From NCBI RefSeq assembly GCF_000813345.1, contig NZ_BBQF01000004.1, positions 124,001 to 188,000 of the forward strand: a DNA stretch of 64,000 bases, written 5' to 3'. The translations under genes and the position numbers were made by a program. A model generated the notes under the pieces. It was not told the DNA's origin and made no database searches. It saw only the letters and a program-made list of their open reading frames with translations. The stretch is from Sulfurospirillum arsenophilum NBRC 109478. GTDB taxonomy: Bacteria; Campylobacterota; Campylobacteria; Campylobacterales; Sulfurospirillaceae. Below, piece by piece: positions 9,364 through 17,368 of the stretch (positions are counted from its first letter, which is position 1; every line of letters starts with the position of its first letter).

Positions 9364-10653
9364 ATGCAAAACACGATCGACCAGCTTATTGCTTGGAGTA
9401 AAGAGCTCAAAGTTTTATACGTCGAAGATGACCTTGCTCTGCGTGAAGAAGTCAGCTTATTTTTAAGTGATATTTTTGCCGATATTGACCTCGCAATCAA
9501 TGGAAAAGAAGGGCTTTTAAAACTTGCTCAAAACCATTACGATCTCGTTATTACCGATATTCGTATGCCTGTCATGGATGGCGTTGAGATGATTGAAAAG
9601 ATTAAAGAGCTGTACCCTAATCAGCCCATTCTTGTAACATCCGCACACAATGAAAGCGAATACCTTGTTAAACTCATCAATTTGGGTGTCAACAATTTTA
9701 TCACCAAGCCTATTCAAAGTGACCAAATACTCAATGTTCTTTACACGATTGTCAAATACATTTCCCATGAAAAAGCACTGAACCAATACAAAAATGATTT
9801 AGAGATTGCCAATGAAAAACTTAAAAAATTTACGAACATGCAATCCAAATCGATTGATCTTAAAAATTCCATCCTAAAAGCCTACAAAGAGGCTTTGGAT
9901 AAAGCAACAATGGTTTCACTCACGGATAAAAATGGTGTTATCACAGACGTCAATGATAATTTTTGCAAAGCAACAGGTTATAGTAAAGAAGAGATCATAG
10001 GCAAAACACATCATCTTATCAGCCATCCTTCAACCAGTAGAGCACTCTATAAAGATCTTTGGCAAACTATTTTAGACAAAAAGACATGGCAGGGGATCAT
10101 ACTTAACCAAACGAAGAACCTCACACCTCTGTATCACTACACAACCATTGTACCTATTTTAAATCATGAGGATGAAATTATTGAATTTATTGGCATCCTT
10201 CAAGATTTTACAAAACAACACGATCTGAATGAGCAAAAAAGTCAAGATAATCTACACCTTGCTCTGAATGTTAAAGAAGATGAACTCTTAAAACACATTC
10301 CTTTCCCTTCTGTCTTTATCGATAATAATCTCACGTTTCAAGCCTACAACAAACTTTTTGAAGAGGTCGTGAGTAACCATATTGATGAGAGCTTACTCGG
10401 CAAGCTTACGACGCACGAGCTTCAACTCAAAGCATTGATCGATTTTGAAGAGATGGATCTGTTTAACAACGTTGAAGAGATAAAAAACAACTGGCCGTAT
10501 GATGGGGATATCACCTTTAAAGGAGTTGTTAAATCGATAGGACATATGCTCTGCGTTTTGGTTAAAATAAGTGACTATGAAGCTAACCGATTTTTAGTTT
10601 GCATTGTTAAAGAAGAGGATTTTGAATTATGCTGCCAAGTTCAAGAGAGATAA
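9364..10653 (+). CDS. response regulator with REC and PAS domains
   Basis: 429 residues from the ATG at 9364, which has a good ribosome site. An upstream in-frame extension runs through the promoter and was rejected. The receiver has acidic residues in YVEDD, Asp65 in VITDIRMP and a ITKPI switch lysine. A coiled-coil helix (about 140-175) links it to a PAS domain (about 180-300, SLTDKNGVITDVNDNF and GYSKEEIIGKTHHLI). The C-terminal 120 residues may be a second degenerate sensor domain. There is no kinase or DNA-binding output, so it probably works through protein contact. Its end overlaps the next gene by 25 bases. Confidence 0.8.
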   Translation: MQNTIDQLIAWSKELKVLYVEDDLALREEVSLFLSDIFADIDLAINGKEGLLKLAQNHYDLVITDIRMPVMDGVEMIEKIKELYPNQPILVTSAHNESEYLVKLINLGVNNFITKPIQSDQILNVLYTIVKYISHEKALNQYKNDLEIANEKLKKFTNMQSKSIDLKNSILKAYKEALDKATMVSLTDKNGVITDVNDNFCKATGYSKEEIIGKTHHLISHPSTSRALYKDLWQTILDKKTWQGIILNQTKNLTPLYHYTTIVPILNHEDEIIEFIGILQDFTKQHDLNEQKSQDNLHLALNVKEDELLKHIPFPSVFIDNNLTFQAYNKLFEEVVSNHIDESLLGKLTTHELQLKALIDFEEMDLFNNVEEIKNNWPYDGDITFKGVVKSIGHMLCVLVKISDYEANRFLVCIVKEEDFELCCQVQER

Positions 10654-12779
10654 CATTTCATTCGGCAATCTCCTATGCGAGTGTTGCGAATGAATCTACG
10701 CTTCAAGTCATAGACAATCAGTCTTATCTCCATACCATTAATCTCAATGCACTTAGAATCACTCAAAATACACTTCTCTCTAATGCCTATACGCACTCTC
10801 TTTTTGATTATTATAAGCGTCCTTTTAGTGTTGGTAAAAATTTAGCCTACATCTCCTTTGTGCAAAACAACATGGAACATATCATCGATACACGCTTAGC
10901 AAATGAGCCTGTGAGCACCTTTCATTACAATCAAAATGAAGTCGTTAGTAAAGCCGCCTTTAGTGAAAACGATCAATTTCTTATTACTGGCAATGAGAGA
11001 GGGCGAAGTTACATCATCAGCCCTGAAGACGGTACCATCCAAGCAGACCTTCCGGTAACAAGCGATGTTATCAGTGCAGTAGCCATCTCTGAGGAGTATA
11101 AACTAGCAGCCTATGCCTCTTTTTCACACGAACTGATCGTCTATAAAATCAACAGTTTCAGCATAGCATTTGAGCAAAAATTAAATGATGTTATCGAAAT
11201 GATGACCTTTGTAGATGAATACACACTGCTTGCCATCACGCGCAATGGCAAAATCATCAAAATTGATCTTTACAAAGGTAAAATACTCAAAGAGATGATT
11301 CTCGATCAAAACGTTTGGCCCTCTGTTATGGTGCTTTCCCACAGCAAAAAATTTGTCTATGTTGGAACACGAGAATCCACCCTTTTTGCTGTTTATGTCA
11401 AAACCCTCGATATTTTATACCAAGTAAAACTCCCTTATCATGGGCTAACAACGCTTTCAAGGACGCAGAAAAACTTTATTATAGGATTTAAAACGGGAGA
11501 GCTTCTCTTTTACAACCACCGAGAATTTGAAGAGCAATTTATAACCTATATCAAACTCAAACAGATTAAAGAAGCATGCTTAATCTTTCAGAAAAACATC
11601 TTTTTAATGTCCCATCGTGAGACCAAAAAGATTTATGAGTATTGGCTTGAAGAGAAAGAGACCGTTATCAATTTGCTCTCTCGTGGCGATATTGAGCAAG
11701 CACAAAAGATAGCAGAACCCTTTTTATTTCATCCAAAGTGCAAACTTGAATTTAGAGAAATCGAAGAGTTACAACCTGATCTTATGGCACTTCAACGCTG
11801 TATTCGAAGCATGAGGTATGTCCTTGCATATGATCTTGCAAAACTCAAACCAGAACTGAGAAAAAGTTCTCTTTTCACACAATTAGAATCACTGTGGAAT
11901 AAAAACCTTCAAAAGGCACAAATATTACTCGCACGTGAGCCTCTTTTAAACAAAGAAGCAGCTCAAGAGAGCTTGCGAGATTTTTTAGAGGTTGAAGAGA
12001 AAAAACCTATTATTGAAAATATGCTCAAACGCTCTGGCATCTTTACGATGGCAGAAAATTCAGTTAAAGAGAAAAACTTTAGTTTCTATTTTAGGCTGGT
12101 AGCCCAAAATATCTTTTTAGAATCCACCCCACTCTACCAAAAAGTGCTTCAAGTTGGAGAGCGCATACAAAATGAAATACTTAAATATTTAGAAGAAAAA
12201 AATTATAAGCAATCGCTCATTTTATCGGATATTTTGCATCAATTCAGACCTTACCAAAACCAAGCAAATAGGCTCAAAGAAGTTTCAAAAGCATTGCTCA
12301 TTTTAGAGCACCAAATCGAGCATAAAATGCTCTTTGAAGCAGTGAAAACACAAGATCAGTTCCAGCTTCAAAGCCACTATGCCCTTGTTGAACAGCTTGA
12401 GCAAATGAAGCAAGTTTTCCAAACAGAACAAATGGCGTTGATTGAAGAAAAAGAGTATGCAAAAGTATTTAGCAACATTGAACCTTACATGCAAATTTCG
12501 ATCTGCAAGCAAAACGTTGCCAACATTATACGAAAAATCTACATTGCACAGCTCAAAGATGCCTACGAACAAAGAGATGCTACGGTAGATTGGGAAAAAT
12601 CTTTTTTAACATACCTCAAATTTTTTCCCATGGATAAACTTTTGGTCGAATTTGCAAAAGAGCATCAAAAGCTTGAGGTGTTGAAACATATCATCATTGC
12701 TTCCCCTCCTCCACAAAATCCCATCTATCCTAAAAATTTAGTCTCAGGGCCTACGTCTTCAGCTAAAAAAACGAGTTAA
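10629..12779 (+). CDS. WD40/beta-propeller-like protein with helical C-terminal half
   Basis: 716 residues with no signal peptide or membrane span. Residues about 1-310 show repeated propeller blades: AAFSENDQFLITGNERG, VAISEEYKLAAYAS, TYLLAITRNGKIIKIDL-like segments and VLSHSKKFVYVGTRES. The second half is helical and charged, resembling a repeat-type scaffold. It overlaps the REC-PAS gene by 25 bases, so the two are probably translated together and may form one signalling complex (inference). I do not recognise a named family beyond the propeller fold. A large repeat protein tied to a receiver protein without enzymatic output is unusual. Confidence 0.6.
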   Translation: MLPSSREITFHSAISYASVANESTLQVIDNQSYLHTINLNALRITQNTLLSNAYTHSLFDYYKRPFSVGKNLAYISFVQNNMEHIIDTRLANEPVSTFHYNQNEVVSKAAFSENDQFLITGNERGRSYIISPEDGTIQADLPVTSDVISAVAISEEYKLAAYASFSHELIVYKINSFSIAFEQKLNDVIEMMTFVDEYTLLAITRNGKIIKIDLYKGKILKEMILDQNVWPSVMVLSHSKKFVYVGTRESTLFAVYVKTLDILYQVKLPYHGLTTLSRTQKNFIIGFKTGELLFYNHREFEEQFITYIKLKQIKEACLIFQKNIFLMSHRETKKIYEYWLEEKETVINLLSRGDIEQAQKIAEPFLFHPKCKLEFREIEELQPDLMALQRCIRSMRYVLAYDLAKLKPELRKSSLFTQLESLWNKNLQKAQILLAREPLLNKEAAQESLRDFLEVEEKKPIIENMLKRSGIFTMAENSVKEKNFSFYFRLVAQNIFLESTPLYQKVLQVGERIQNEILKYLEEKNYKQSLILSDILHQFRPYQNQANRLKEVSKALLILEHQIEHKMLFEAVKTQDQFQLQSHYALVEQLEQMKQVFQTEQMALIEEKEYAKVFSNIEPYMQISICKQNVANIIRKIYIAQLKDAYEQRDATVDWEKSFLTYLKFFPMDKLLVEFAKEHQKLEVLKHIIIASPPPQNPIYPKNLVSGPTSSAKKTS

Positions 12780-12802
12780 TAGAGCTTATAGGAATCGCTT
12801 GT

Positions 12803-12808
12803 TATAAT
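12803..12808 (+). promoter_or_regulatory. -10 box for ppiB
   Basis: TATAAT in the 61-base spacer, 32 bases before the ATG. An AAGG ribosome site follows. Confidence 0.5.
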
Positions 12809-12840
12809 CGTGACTTAATTCATTAAAAAGGCTTCATAAA

Positions 12841-13335
12841 ATGAGCAAACTAAAAACATACGACTACACGAAAGAGCAATTAAATGCTTTTCAATACGCT
12901 ATTATCAAAACAGAAAAAGGCGATATTGTTATTAAGCTAAACCCTGAAGAAACGCCTATTGCAGTTGCGAACTTCGCAACACTTGCAAACGATAAATTCT
13001 ACGATGGTTTGATCTTCCACCGTGTTATCAAAAACTTTATGGCACAAGGCGGTTGTCCAAGTGGTCGAGGAACTGGCGGTCCTGGTTGGAACATTGCATG
13101 TGAATGTAAAGGTCAAAAAAGCAAACACAAACGTGGTAGCCTTTCAATGGCACACGCTGGCCCAAATACGGGAGGAAGTCAATTCTTTATCTGCTTTGTG
13201 GATTGCCCTCATTTAGATGGCGTACACACTGTCTTTGGCGCAATCGCGAAAGATGACAAAGAGAGCTTTAAAGTACTTGACAGTATCGCTCAAAATGACA
13301 AAATGATCACGATCGAGATCAAAGATAAACTCTAA
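12841..13335 (+). CDS. ppiB: cyclophilin-type peptidyl-prolyl cis-trans isomerase
   Basis: 164 residues with no signal peptide, so it acts in the cytoplasm. The cyclophilin fold is obvious from FHRVIKNFMAQGG (about 59-71, with the catalytic-type Arg), GRGTGGPGW, SMAHAGPNTGGSQFFI (about 102-117) and HLDGVHTVFG. It speeds proline isomerisation during protein folding. It has its own promoter and ends at the strong hairpin 13343-13375, so it is a single-gene unit facing a repressor gene transcribed towards it. Confidence 0.92.
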   Translation: MSKLKTYDYTKEQLNAFQYAIIKTEKGDIVIKLNPEETPIAVANFATLANDKFYDGLIFHRVIKNFMAQGGCPSGRGTGGPGWNIACECKGQKSKHKRGSLSMAHAGPNTGGSQFFICFVDCPHLDGVHTVFGAIAKDDKESFKVLDSIAQNDKMITIEIKDKL

Positions 13336-13342
13336 AATATTC

Positions 13343-13375
13343 TTACATGTAAAGAGCCAAACTCTTTACATGTAA
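13343..13375. terminator. bidirectional hairpin made of two TTACATGTAA palindromes
   Basis: A 14-base perfect stem (13343-13356 pairing with 13362-13375) with a five-base CCAAA loop lies between the convergent stops of ppiB and the S24 repressor gene. Each arm contains the TTACATGTAA palindrome that recurs all over the host DNA. A run of T-rich bases follows on the plus strand. Likely a shared terminator. Confidence 0.6.
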
Positions 13376-13384
13376 ACTTCTCTT

Positions 13385-14044
13385 TTATACATTGGCAGAT
13401 AGCTTACCCACCACTTTTCCAATCACCTGAACATCATTCGCATTAATCAATTCTGGTGCATACGCTTCATTATCAGAGACGAGTGCTACCGTGCCATTGG
13501 CATGAAGTTGAAGACGTTTGATAAAAAGACCAACAGGAGTGGAAACAACATAAATTCCAGATTTTAAAGCATTGGTATACTCTTTGTTGATGAAAACAAC
13601 ATCGCCACTAAAAAGTGTTGGCTCCATGGAGTCACCCAAGACATTAATAGCTTGAATATGCTTTACCATTCCAATGCCACCAAGTTTTTGAACAATTTCA
13701 TCATCAAGATACATCATCTCACTCGCTTCATCTTCATTAAGAGCACCACCACCTGCTGAGGCATAAATATCTCTAAAGTAATGCACACGCGCAAATTTAT
13801 CGGTCTCTGCTTGTAAACTTTCAACGATTTGATCAAACAAAAGCCAATTAATGGATATTTTACGTTTAGCGCAAAATTCAAGGATCTCTTTATATGGAAT
13901 TTTGGCACGATTTTTCATAGTAGCAAGGGTTAGCTGGTTTATACCAAGTGCTTCAGCCACATCTTTATCAAATACTTTGCGTTCACCCAACTCTTGGGAG
14001 AGAATATCTTTAACTTTATGTAAAACAGCTAAAATATCTGGCAT
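13385..14044 (-). CDS. S24-family (LexA/CI-like) transcriptional repressor
   Basis: 219 residues. The N-terminal helix-turn-helix (about 22-70: KDVAEALGINQLTLATMKNR) is followed by a peptidase S24 domain with Ser139 in GDSMEPTLFSGD and Lys176 in LFIKRLQL, the catalytic dyad of LexA/CI proteins. An Ala97-Gly98 pair in the linker is a candidate self-cleavage site. A start at 14056 (TTG) is possible in frame but would consume the GGAGG ribosome site, so ATG 14044 was chosen. A perfect palindrome (14055-14075) covers its transcription start, implying autorepression. Such proteins respond to DNA damage or act as phage-type repressors. No phage genes are nearby. Confidence 0.8.
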   Translation of the reverse strand: MPDILAVLHKVKDILSQELGERKVFDKDVAEALGINQLTLATMKNRAKIPYKEILEFCAKRKISINWLLFDQIVESLQAETDKFARVHYFRDIYASAGGGALNEDEASEMMYLDDEIVQKLGGIGMVKHIQAINVLGDSMEPTLFSGDVVFINKEYTNALKSGIYVVSTPVGLFIKRLQLHANGTVALVSDNEAYAPELINANDVQVIGKVVGKLSANV

Positions 14045-14054
14045 TTTGTCCTCC

Positions 14055-14075
14055 AATATTTCATTTTGAAATATT
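14055..14075. promoter_or_regulatory. operator-like palindrome upstream of the S24 repressor
   Basis: Arms AATATTTCA and TGAAATATT are perfectly inverted around a three-base TTT centre. The site overlaps the expected transcription start of the repressor gene, just beyond its minus-strand -10 box (TACAAT, plus coordinates 14076-14081). Probable autoregulatory operator. Confidence 0.6.
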
Positions 14076-14109
14076 ATTGTAGCATATTTTTAAATTTTAT
14101 TACAATAAT
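14073..14109. promoter_or_regulatory. divergent -10 boxes in an inverted repeat
   Basis: ATTATTGTA (14073-14081) and TACAATAAT (14101-14109) are perfect inverted copies 19 bases apart. Each contains a TACAAT -10 box, one for the repressor (minus) and one for the small ORF (plus), so the repeat may simply be two back-to-back promoters under one repressor. Confidence 0.45.
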
Positions 14110-14131
14110 GAAAATTTTAAAGGAGTTTTCG

Positions 14132-14236
14132 ATGAAAAATTTAATTTGTACCATCAGTCACTCACGCAAAGCATACAATGAATTTATGAACCGTTTTGAG
14201 CAAAAGATGCTCGTTTTAAGTAATAAGATTTTTTAA
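14132..14236 (+). CDS. 34-residue small protein candidate divergent from the S24 repressor
   Basis: ATG at 14132 is preceded by AAAGGAG (14119-14125) at good spacing and by a TACAAT -10 box at 14101-14106. The peptide begins MKNLICTISHSRKAYNEF, is basic and ends NKIF at a TAA at 14234-14236. A 9-base-stem hairpin (14242-14269) follows immediately. The combination of promoter, ribosome site, ORF and hairpin suggests a real short gene controlled by the divergent repressor. The family is unknown and the reading frame is too short for coding statistics. Confidence 0.45.
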   Translation: MKNLICTISHSRKAYNEFMNRFEQKMLVLSNKIF

Positions 14237-14241
14237 AAAGA

Positions 14242-14269
14242 GACTTCCAGCAAACTATATCTGGAAGTC
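14242..14269. terminator. hairpin between the small ORF and the DedA gene
   Basis: GACTTCCAG (14242-14250) pairs perfectly with CTGGAAGTC (14261-14269). It lies between two convergent genes and probably ends both transcripts. No strong T run is present. Confidence 0.45.
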
Positions 14270-14284
14270 ATAAGAAAGTGTGTG

Positions 14285-14848
14285 TTAATTCTTCTTTTTA
14301 GTAGCTGTTTGGAAGTAAAACCAAATCAATCCAATGATTGAAAATAAAATCAGTGGAGCTAAAAAAGTATTATCTGAAAAATAAGCAGCAATGCGCATTA
14401 AAAGCTCACCTGCCATAAAACTACCAATACCCAAAATCACGGCCCAAGCAACGGCCGAGATTGTATTGAGCAAATGAAATTTCGCTTGTGGGTATTTCGT
14501 AAGCCCAATGGTCATAGGTACCAAAGTTTTGAGTCCATAAATAAATTTTTGAATGAAAATGATCTTATCGCCGTATTTTTTCATCAAAATGTGGCTCAAT
14601 GCTAATTTTCGTCTATGTGCTTTGATGTAGGGCATCAGTGCTTTTTTATTGTAGCGTCCCATGTAAAATAAAAAAGAGCTACCAATGACGTTTGCAAAGG
14701 CCGCGACAACGATCGAGGTTGTAAGATCCATCTTGCCTGCATAAGCAAGTACTCCTGCGGCGATGATCGCTATCATACCGCCGCCAAAAGAATATGCAAA
14801 TAATATAATATAACCATACGTTGAGAGAGAGCTAAGAATATCTTCCAC
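14285..14848 (-). CDS. DedA-family inner membrane protein
   Basis: 187 residues from a GTG at 14848, set by AAGG six bases upstream. Several hydrophobic spans, the conserved core GSSFLFYMGRYNKKALMP, the FIQKFIYGLKTLVPMTIGL segment (F-R/K-x-P-like re-entrant region) and the AVAWAVILGIGSFMAG segment place it in the DedA/SNARE-associated family. Members are thought to flip polyprenyl phosphates or phospholipids across the inner membrane and support membrane potential. It is the last gene of a minus-strand run starting with the ABC exporter and the YSC84-like gene. The substrate is not readable. Confidence 0.8.
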   Translation of the reverse strand: MEDILSSLSTYGYIILFAYSFGGGMIAIIAAGVLAYAGKMDLTTSIVVAAFANVIGSSFLFYMGRYNKKALMPYIKAHRRKLALSHILMKKYGDKIIFIQKFIYGLKTLVPMTIGLTKYPQAKFHLLNTISAVAWAVILGIGSFMAGELLMRIAAYFSDNTFLAPLILFSIIGLIWFYFQTATKKKN

Positions 14849-14856
14849 GTAATGCC

Positions 14857-15528
14857 TTAGTTGCTTGTCAATTTTTGTATCGTTTTGATGAAATCATCAA
14901 TCGCATACGAAGAGAGCAATCCATCGGATTCTACAATCTGATCTGGTGTTACATTGTTACCATAAAGCTCAATATTTTGATCATAATCATGGTTCATAAC
15001 AGAGCCATCAAAAGAGACACCTACAAAAGCACCTTGTGTTTTTGTATAGGTATAGACTTCGGATTTAAAGTCTGTTTCACTCCCTCTGCCAGCACTCTCT
15101 CCAGCAGGTCCAGCAGCAACAGAAGCATCAACTCCTAAAGTAATTTTGTTGTTCATCAGTTTTTTCACAGCGTCAGTACTTTGGAAAATCATTAAAATAT
15201 CTTTTTTCTCAACACCCAGTTGGAAGCCAAATCCAGCACCACCAAGTTTAACAAAAAATGGGTTACTCCATGAACCATCACTTCGTCTGACAACCATCAC
15301 ACCACTTCCCGTTTTACCACCTAAAAACATACTGATTTCAATCGTTCCTGGGAAAACAGCAATGGCTTGTGCGCCTGATATAACCTTTTCTGGAATTTTT
15401 ATCTTTGAATCACGCATCATATTTTTAAGTGCATTGGATGAATCCAATAATTTCTCTTCTGCTGAACCGTAAAGGGTTGTGGTGAGTAATACACCCATTA
15501 TCACACTAAGCCATATTTTTTTCATCAT
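14857..15528 (-). CDS. YSC84/Ysc84-type lipid-binding periplasmic protein
   Basis: 223 residues from the ATG at 15528 (GAAGGAG upstream); an adjacent ATG at 15525 is equally possible. A signal peptide (MMKKIWLSVIMGVLLTTTLYG then SAEE) points to the periplasm. The mature part has the family pattern SGAQAIAVFPG, GKTGSGVMVVRR, NPFFVKLGGAGFGFQ, DILMIFQST and LGVDASVAAGPAGE, followed by TYTKTQGAFVGVSFDGS. Bacterial members are uncharacterised lipid-binding proteins. The start lies within the 3' end of the ABC exporter gene, so the two are probably one operon. Confidence 0.75.
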   Translation of the reverse strand: MMKKIWLSVIMGVLLTTTLYGSAEEKLLDSSNALKNMMRDSKIKIPEKVISGAQAIAVFPGTIEISMFLGGKTGSGVMVVRRSDGSWSNPFFVKLGGAGFGFQLGVEKKDILMIFQSTDAVKKLMNNKITLGVDASVAAGPAGESAGRGSETDFKSEVYTYTKTQGAFVGVSFDGSVMNHDYDQNIELYGNNVTPDQIVESDGLLSSYAIDDFIKTIQKLTSN

Positions 15529-17311
15529 TTTTACTCCTTCTATTTTGTACAACATATTCGTAAAATGCGCCTTCTTGACGCATAAGTTCCTCTTGTGTTC
15601 CAGATTCAACGATTCTTCCTTTATCCATAACATAGATAAAATCAGCCTTTTTGATCGTACTAAGCCTATGCGCAATGATAATTGTCGTTTTACCTTCAAG
15701 GTAATTTTCAAGTGCATTAAAAAGCTTTGCTTCGGTATGAACATCCAAAGCCGATGTTGACTCATCTAAGATAACCACATTGGGGTTTTGAAGCACCATA
15801 CGCGCAATACTTAGACGTTGTCGCTGTCCTCCTGAAAGTTTAATGCCATGCTTTCCTATTTGCGTTTGCAGACCATCAGGTAACTCATCAACAAAGCTCT
15901 CTAGCTGAGCGATTCGAAGTGCTTGATGCACTAAAGTTTTATCGGTTTTTTCATCAATCATCAGGTTCTGAGCCATCGAAGCATTGAAAAGTTGTGGATT
16001 TTGCAGTACCAAAAAGAGATGATCGCGCACAACATCAAGTCCAATCTCTTTCACCGAAATGCCATCAAACAAAATATCGCCTGATTCGAGGGGATAAAGT
16101 CCAACAAGCAGATGAGCAAGCGTCGTTTTACCGCTTCCACTCGCACCTATTATAGCGATTTTTGAACCTTTTGGAATATGCAGATTGATCTCTTCAAGAA
16201 CTTGTTTTCCACCATCATAGCTAAAACTTACCCCATTAACATCAATCGCATTGGTACTGTTTTTGACAAAAGGATTCTTTACATGTAATCCTCTCTCTTC
16301 GGTTTTCAAACTCAAAATTTCATTAATACGATCCAATGCTTTGCCCGCATTGTGATACGTGTATTGAATATTTAAGATATCTTGAATGGGAGGCATCATC
16401 ACCCATAAATAACCAAAAATTGCGAGCATCGAGCCAATACTAAGATCAGAATACGCCACAACGAAGATACTTGCTGCGCGGAAAAGCTCAAAACCTGAGA
16501 GAAAAATTAAAAAGGAGAGCCGACTTGCACCATCACTTTTATAGCCAAAAATGATTGAACTCTTTTTAATCGTTTGAGCATGATCTTCGACTTTATCAAA
16601 AAAAAGCCTCTCTTTATTGGTAGCACGAATCTGCACAAACATATCAAGCGTTTCAGAAAGCGCTTCTTGGAAGAGTTCAAAAGCTTTGTTTTGCTCTTTT
16701 TTAAGCTTTGCAACTTTCTTTGCCAGTTTGGTCGTAAAAAGAATGACAACAGGATTTAGAATCAAAATAAAGAGCCCTAGTTGCCAATGAATCATCAAAA
16801 GCACCGCACCCACACCGAAAATAGTGAATACGGAAATGATCAAACGACTAACAAAAACACCTAAAAAATTATCAATCGTTTCAATATCGGTGACGAGCAG
16901 TGAAGCAGCTTTACCTGAGCCAAAAAATTCGAATTGGTTCATGGCAACATTGCTTAAATGATCGAGTACATCTTTACGAATTTTAAAAGCAATATTTTTA
17001 GAAACAATGGTAAAAAGCTTTGTTTGCAGGTAGTTTAAGAGAAAAAAGAAAAGTCTTAGCGTCACAACAATGACTAAAACAATACCAATGTAAAGATAAG
17101 CAGGATTGGATGTCCCAAAAACACCATCGACAACATGTGTCACAAACCCTTTTTTACCCAGCAAGACTTCATCCACCAACATAGGCATTAAAAGAGGTAC
17201 AGGCGTACTCACAAGCACAGCAAAAAAAGCGATCACATTGGCTAGAATAAGCTCTTTTTTATAGTTTTTTATCTCTTGAAAAAGATTTTTGAAAGTGTAG
17301 AGTGTGTGCAT
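15506..17311 (-). CDS. ABC-type exporter, fused membrane and ATPase domains (MsbA-like)
   Basis: About 601 residues from the ATG at 17311 (GGAAATATA before it); an ATG at 17335 lacks a ribosome site. Six membrane helices in the first 310 residues form one type I exporter half, followed by an ATPase with Walker A GASGSGKTT, signature LSGGQRQRLSIAR, Walker B VVILDEST and the H-loop IIAHRLST. It works as a homodimer in the inner membrane, probably moving lipid or another hydrophobic molecule outward. MsbA-like is a family-level guess. It shares its 3' end with the YSC84-like gene. Confidence 0.85.
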   Translation of the reverse strand: MHTLYTFKNLFQEIKNYKKELILANVIAFFAVLVSTPVPLLMPMLVDEVLLGKKGFVTHVVDGVFGTSNPAYLYIGIVLVIVVTLRLFFFLLNYLQTKLFTIVSKNIAFKIRKDVLDHLSNVAMNQFEFFGSGKAASLLVTDIETIDNFLGVFVSRLIISVFTIFGVGAVLLMIHWQLGLFILILNPVVILFTTKLAKKVAKLKKEQNKAFELFQEALSETLDMFVQIRATNKERLFFDKVEDHAQTIKKSSIIFGYKSDGASRLSFLIFLSGFELFRAASIFVVAYSDLSIGSMLAIFGYLWVMMPPIQDILNIQYTYHNAGKALDRINEILSLKTEERGLHVKNPFVKNSTNAIDVNGVSFSYDGGKQVLEEINLHIPKGSKIAIIGASGSGKTTLAHLLVGLYPLESGDILFDGISVKEIGLDVVRDHLFLVLQNPQLFNASMAQNLMIDEKTDKTLVHQALRIAQLESFVDELPDGLQTQIGKHGIKLSGGQRQRLSIARMVLQNPNVVILDESTSALDVHTEAKLFNALENYLEGKTTIIIAHRLSTIKKADFIYVMDKGRIVESGTQEELMRQEGAFYEYVVQNRRSKNDEKNMA

Positions 17312-17337
17312 TATATTTCCATTAAAAGCAGTCATGC

Positions 17338-17354
17338 AGAGGCATGTTGCCTCT
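17338..17354. terminator. short hairpin between rny and the ABC exporter gene
   Basis: AGAGGCA (17338-17344) pairs with TGCCTCT (17348-17354) around TGT. It lies just after the rny stop codon and may end or slow the rny transcript before the exporter gene. Confidence 0.35.
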
Positions 17355-17368
17355 ACATGTAAACGTGT

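Noticed and set aside
9237-9500. N-terminal extension of the OmpR-type regulator with a membrane span
   Set aside because: It runs over the divergent promoter and the start of the REC-PAS gene; GTG 9236 has a GAGG site and gives the normal family length.
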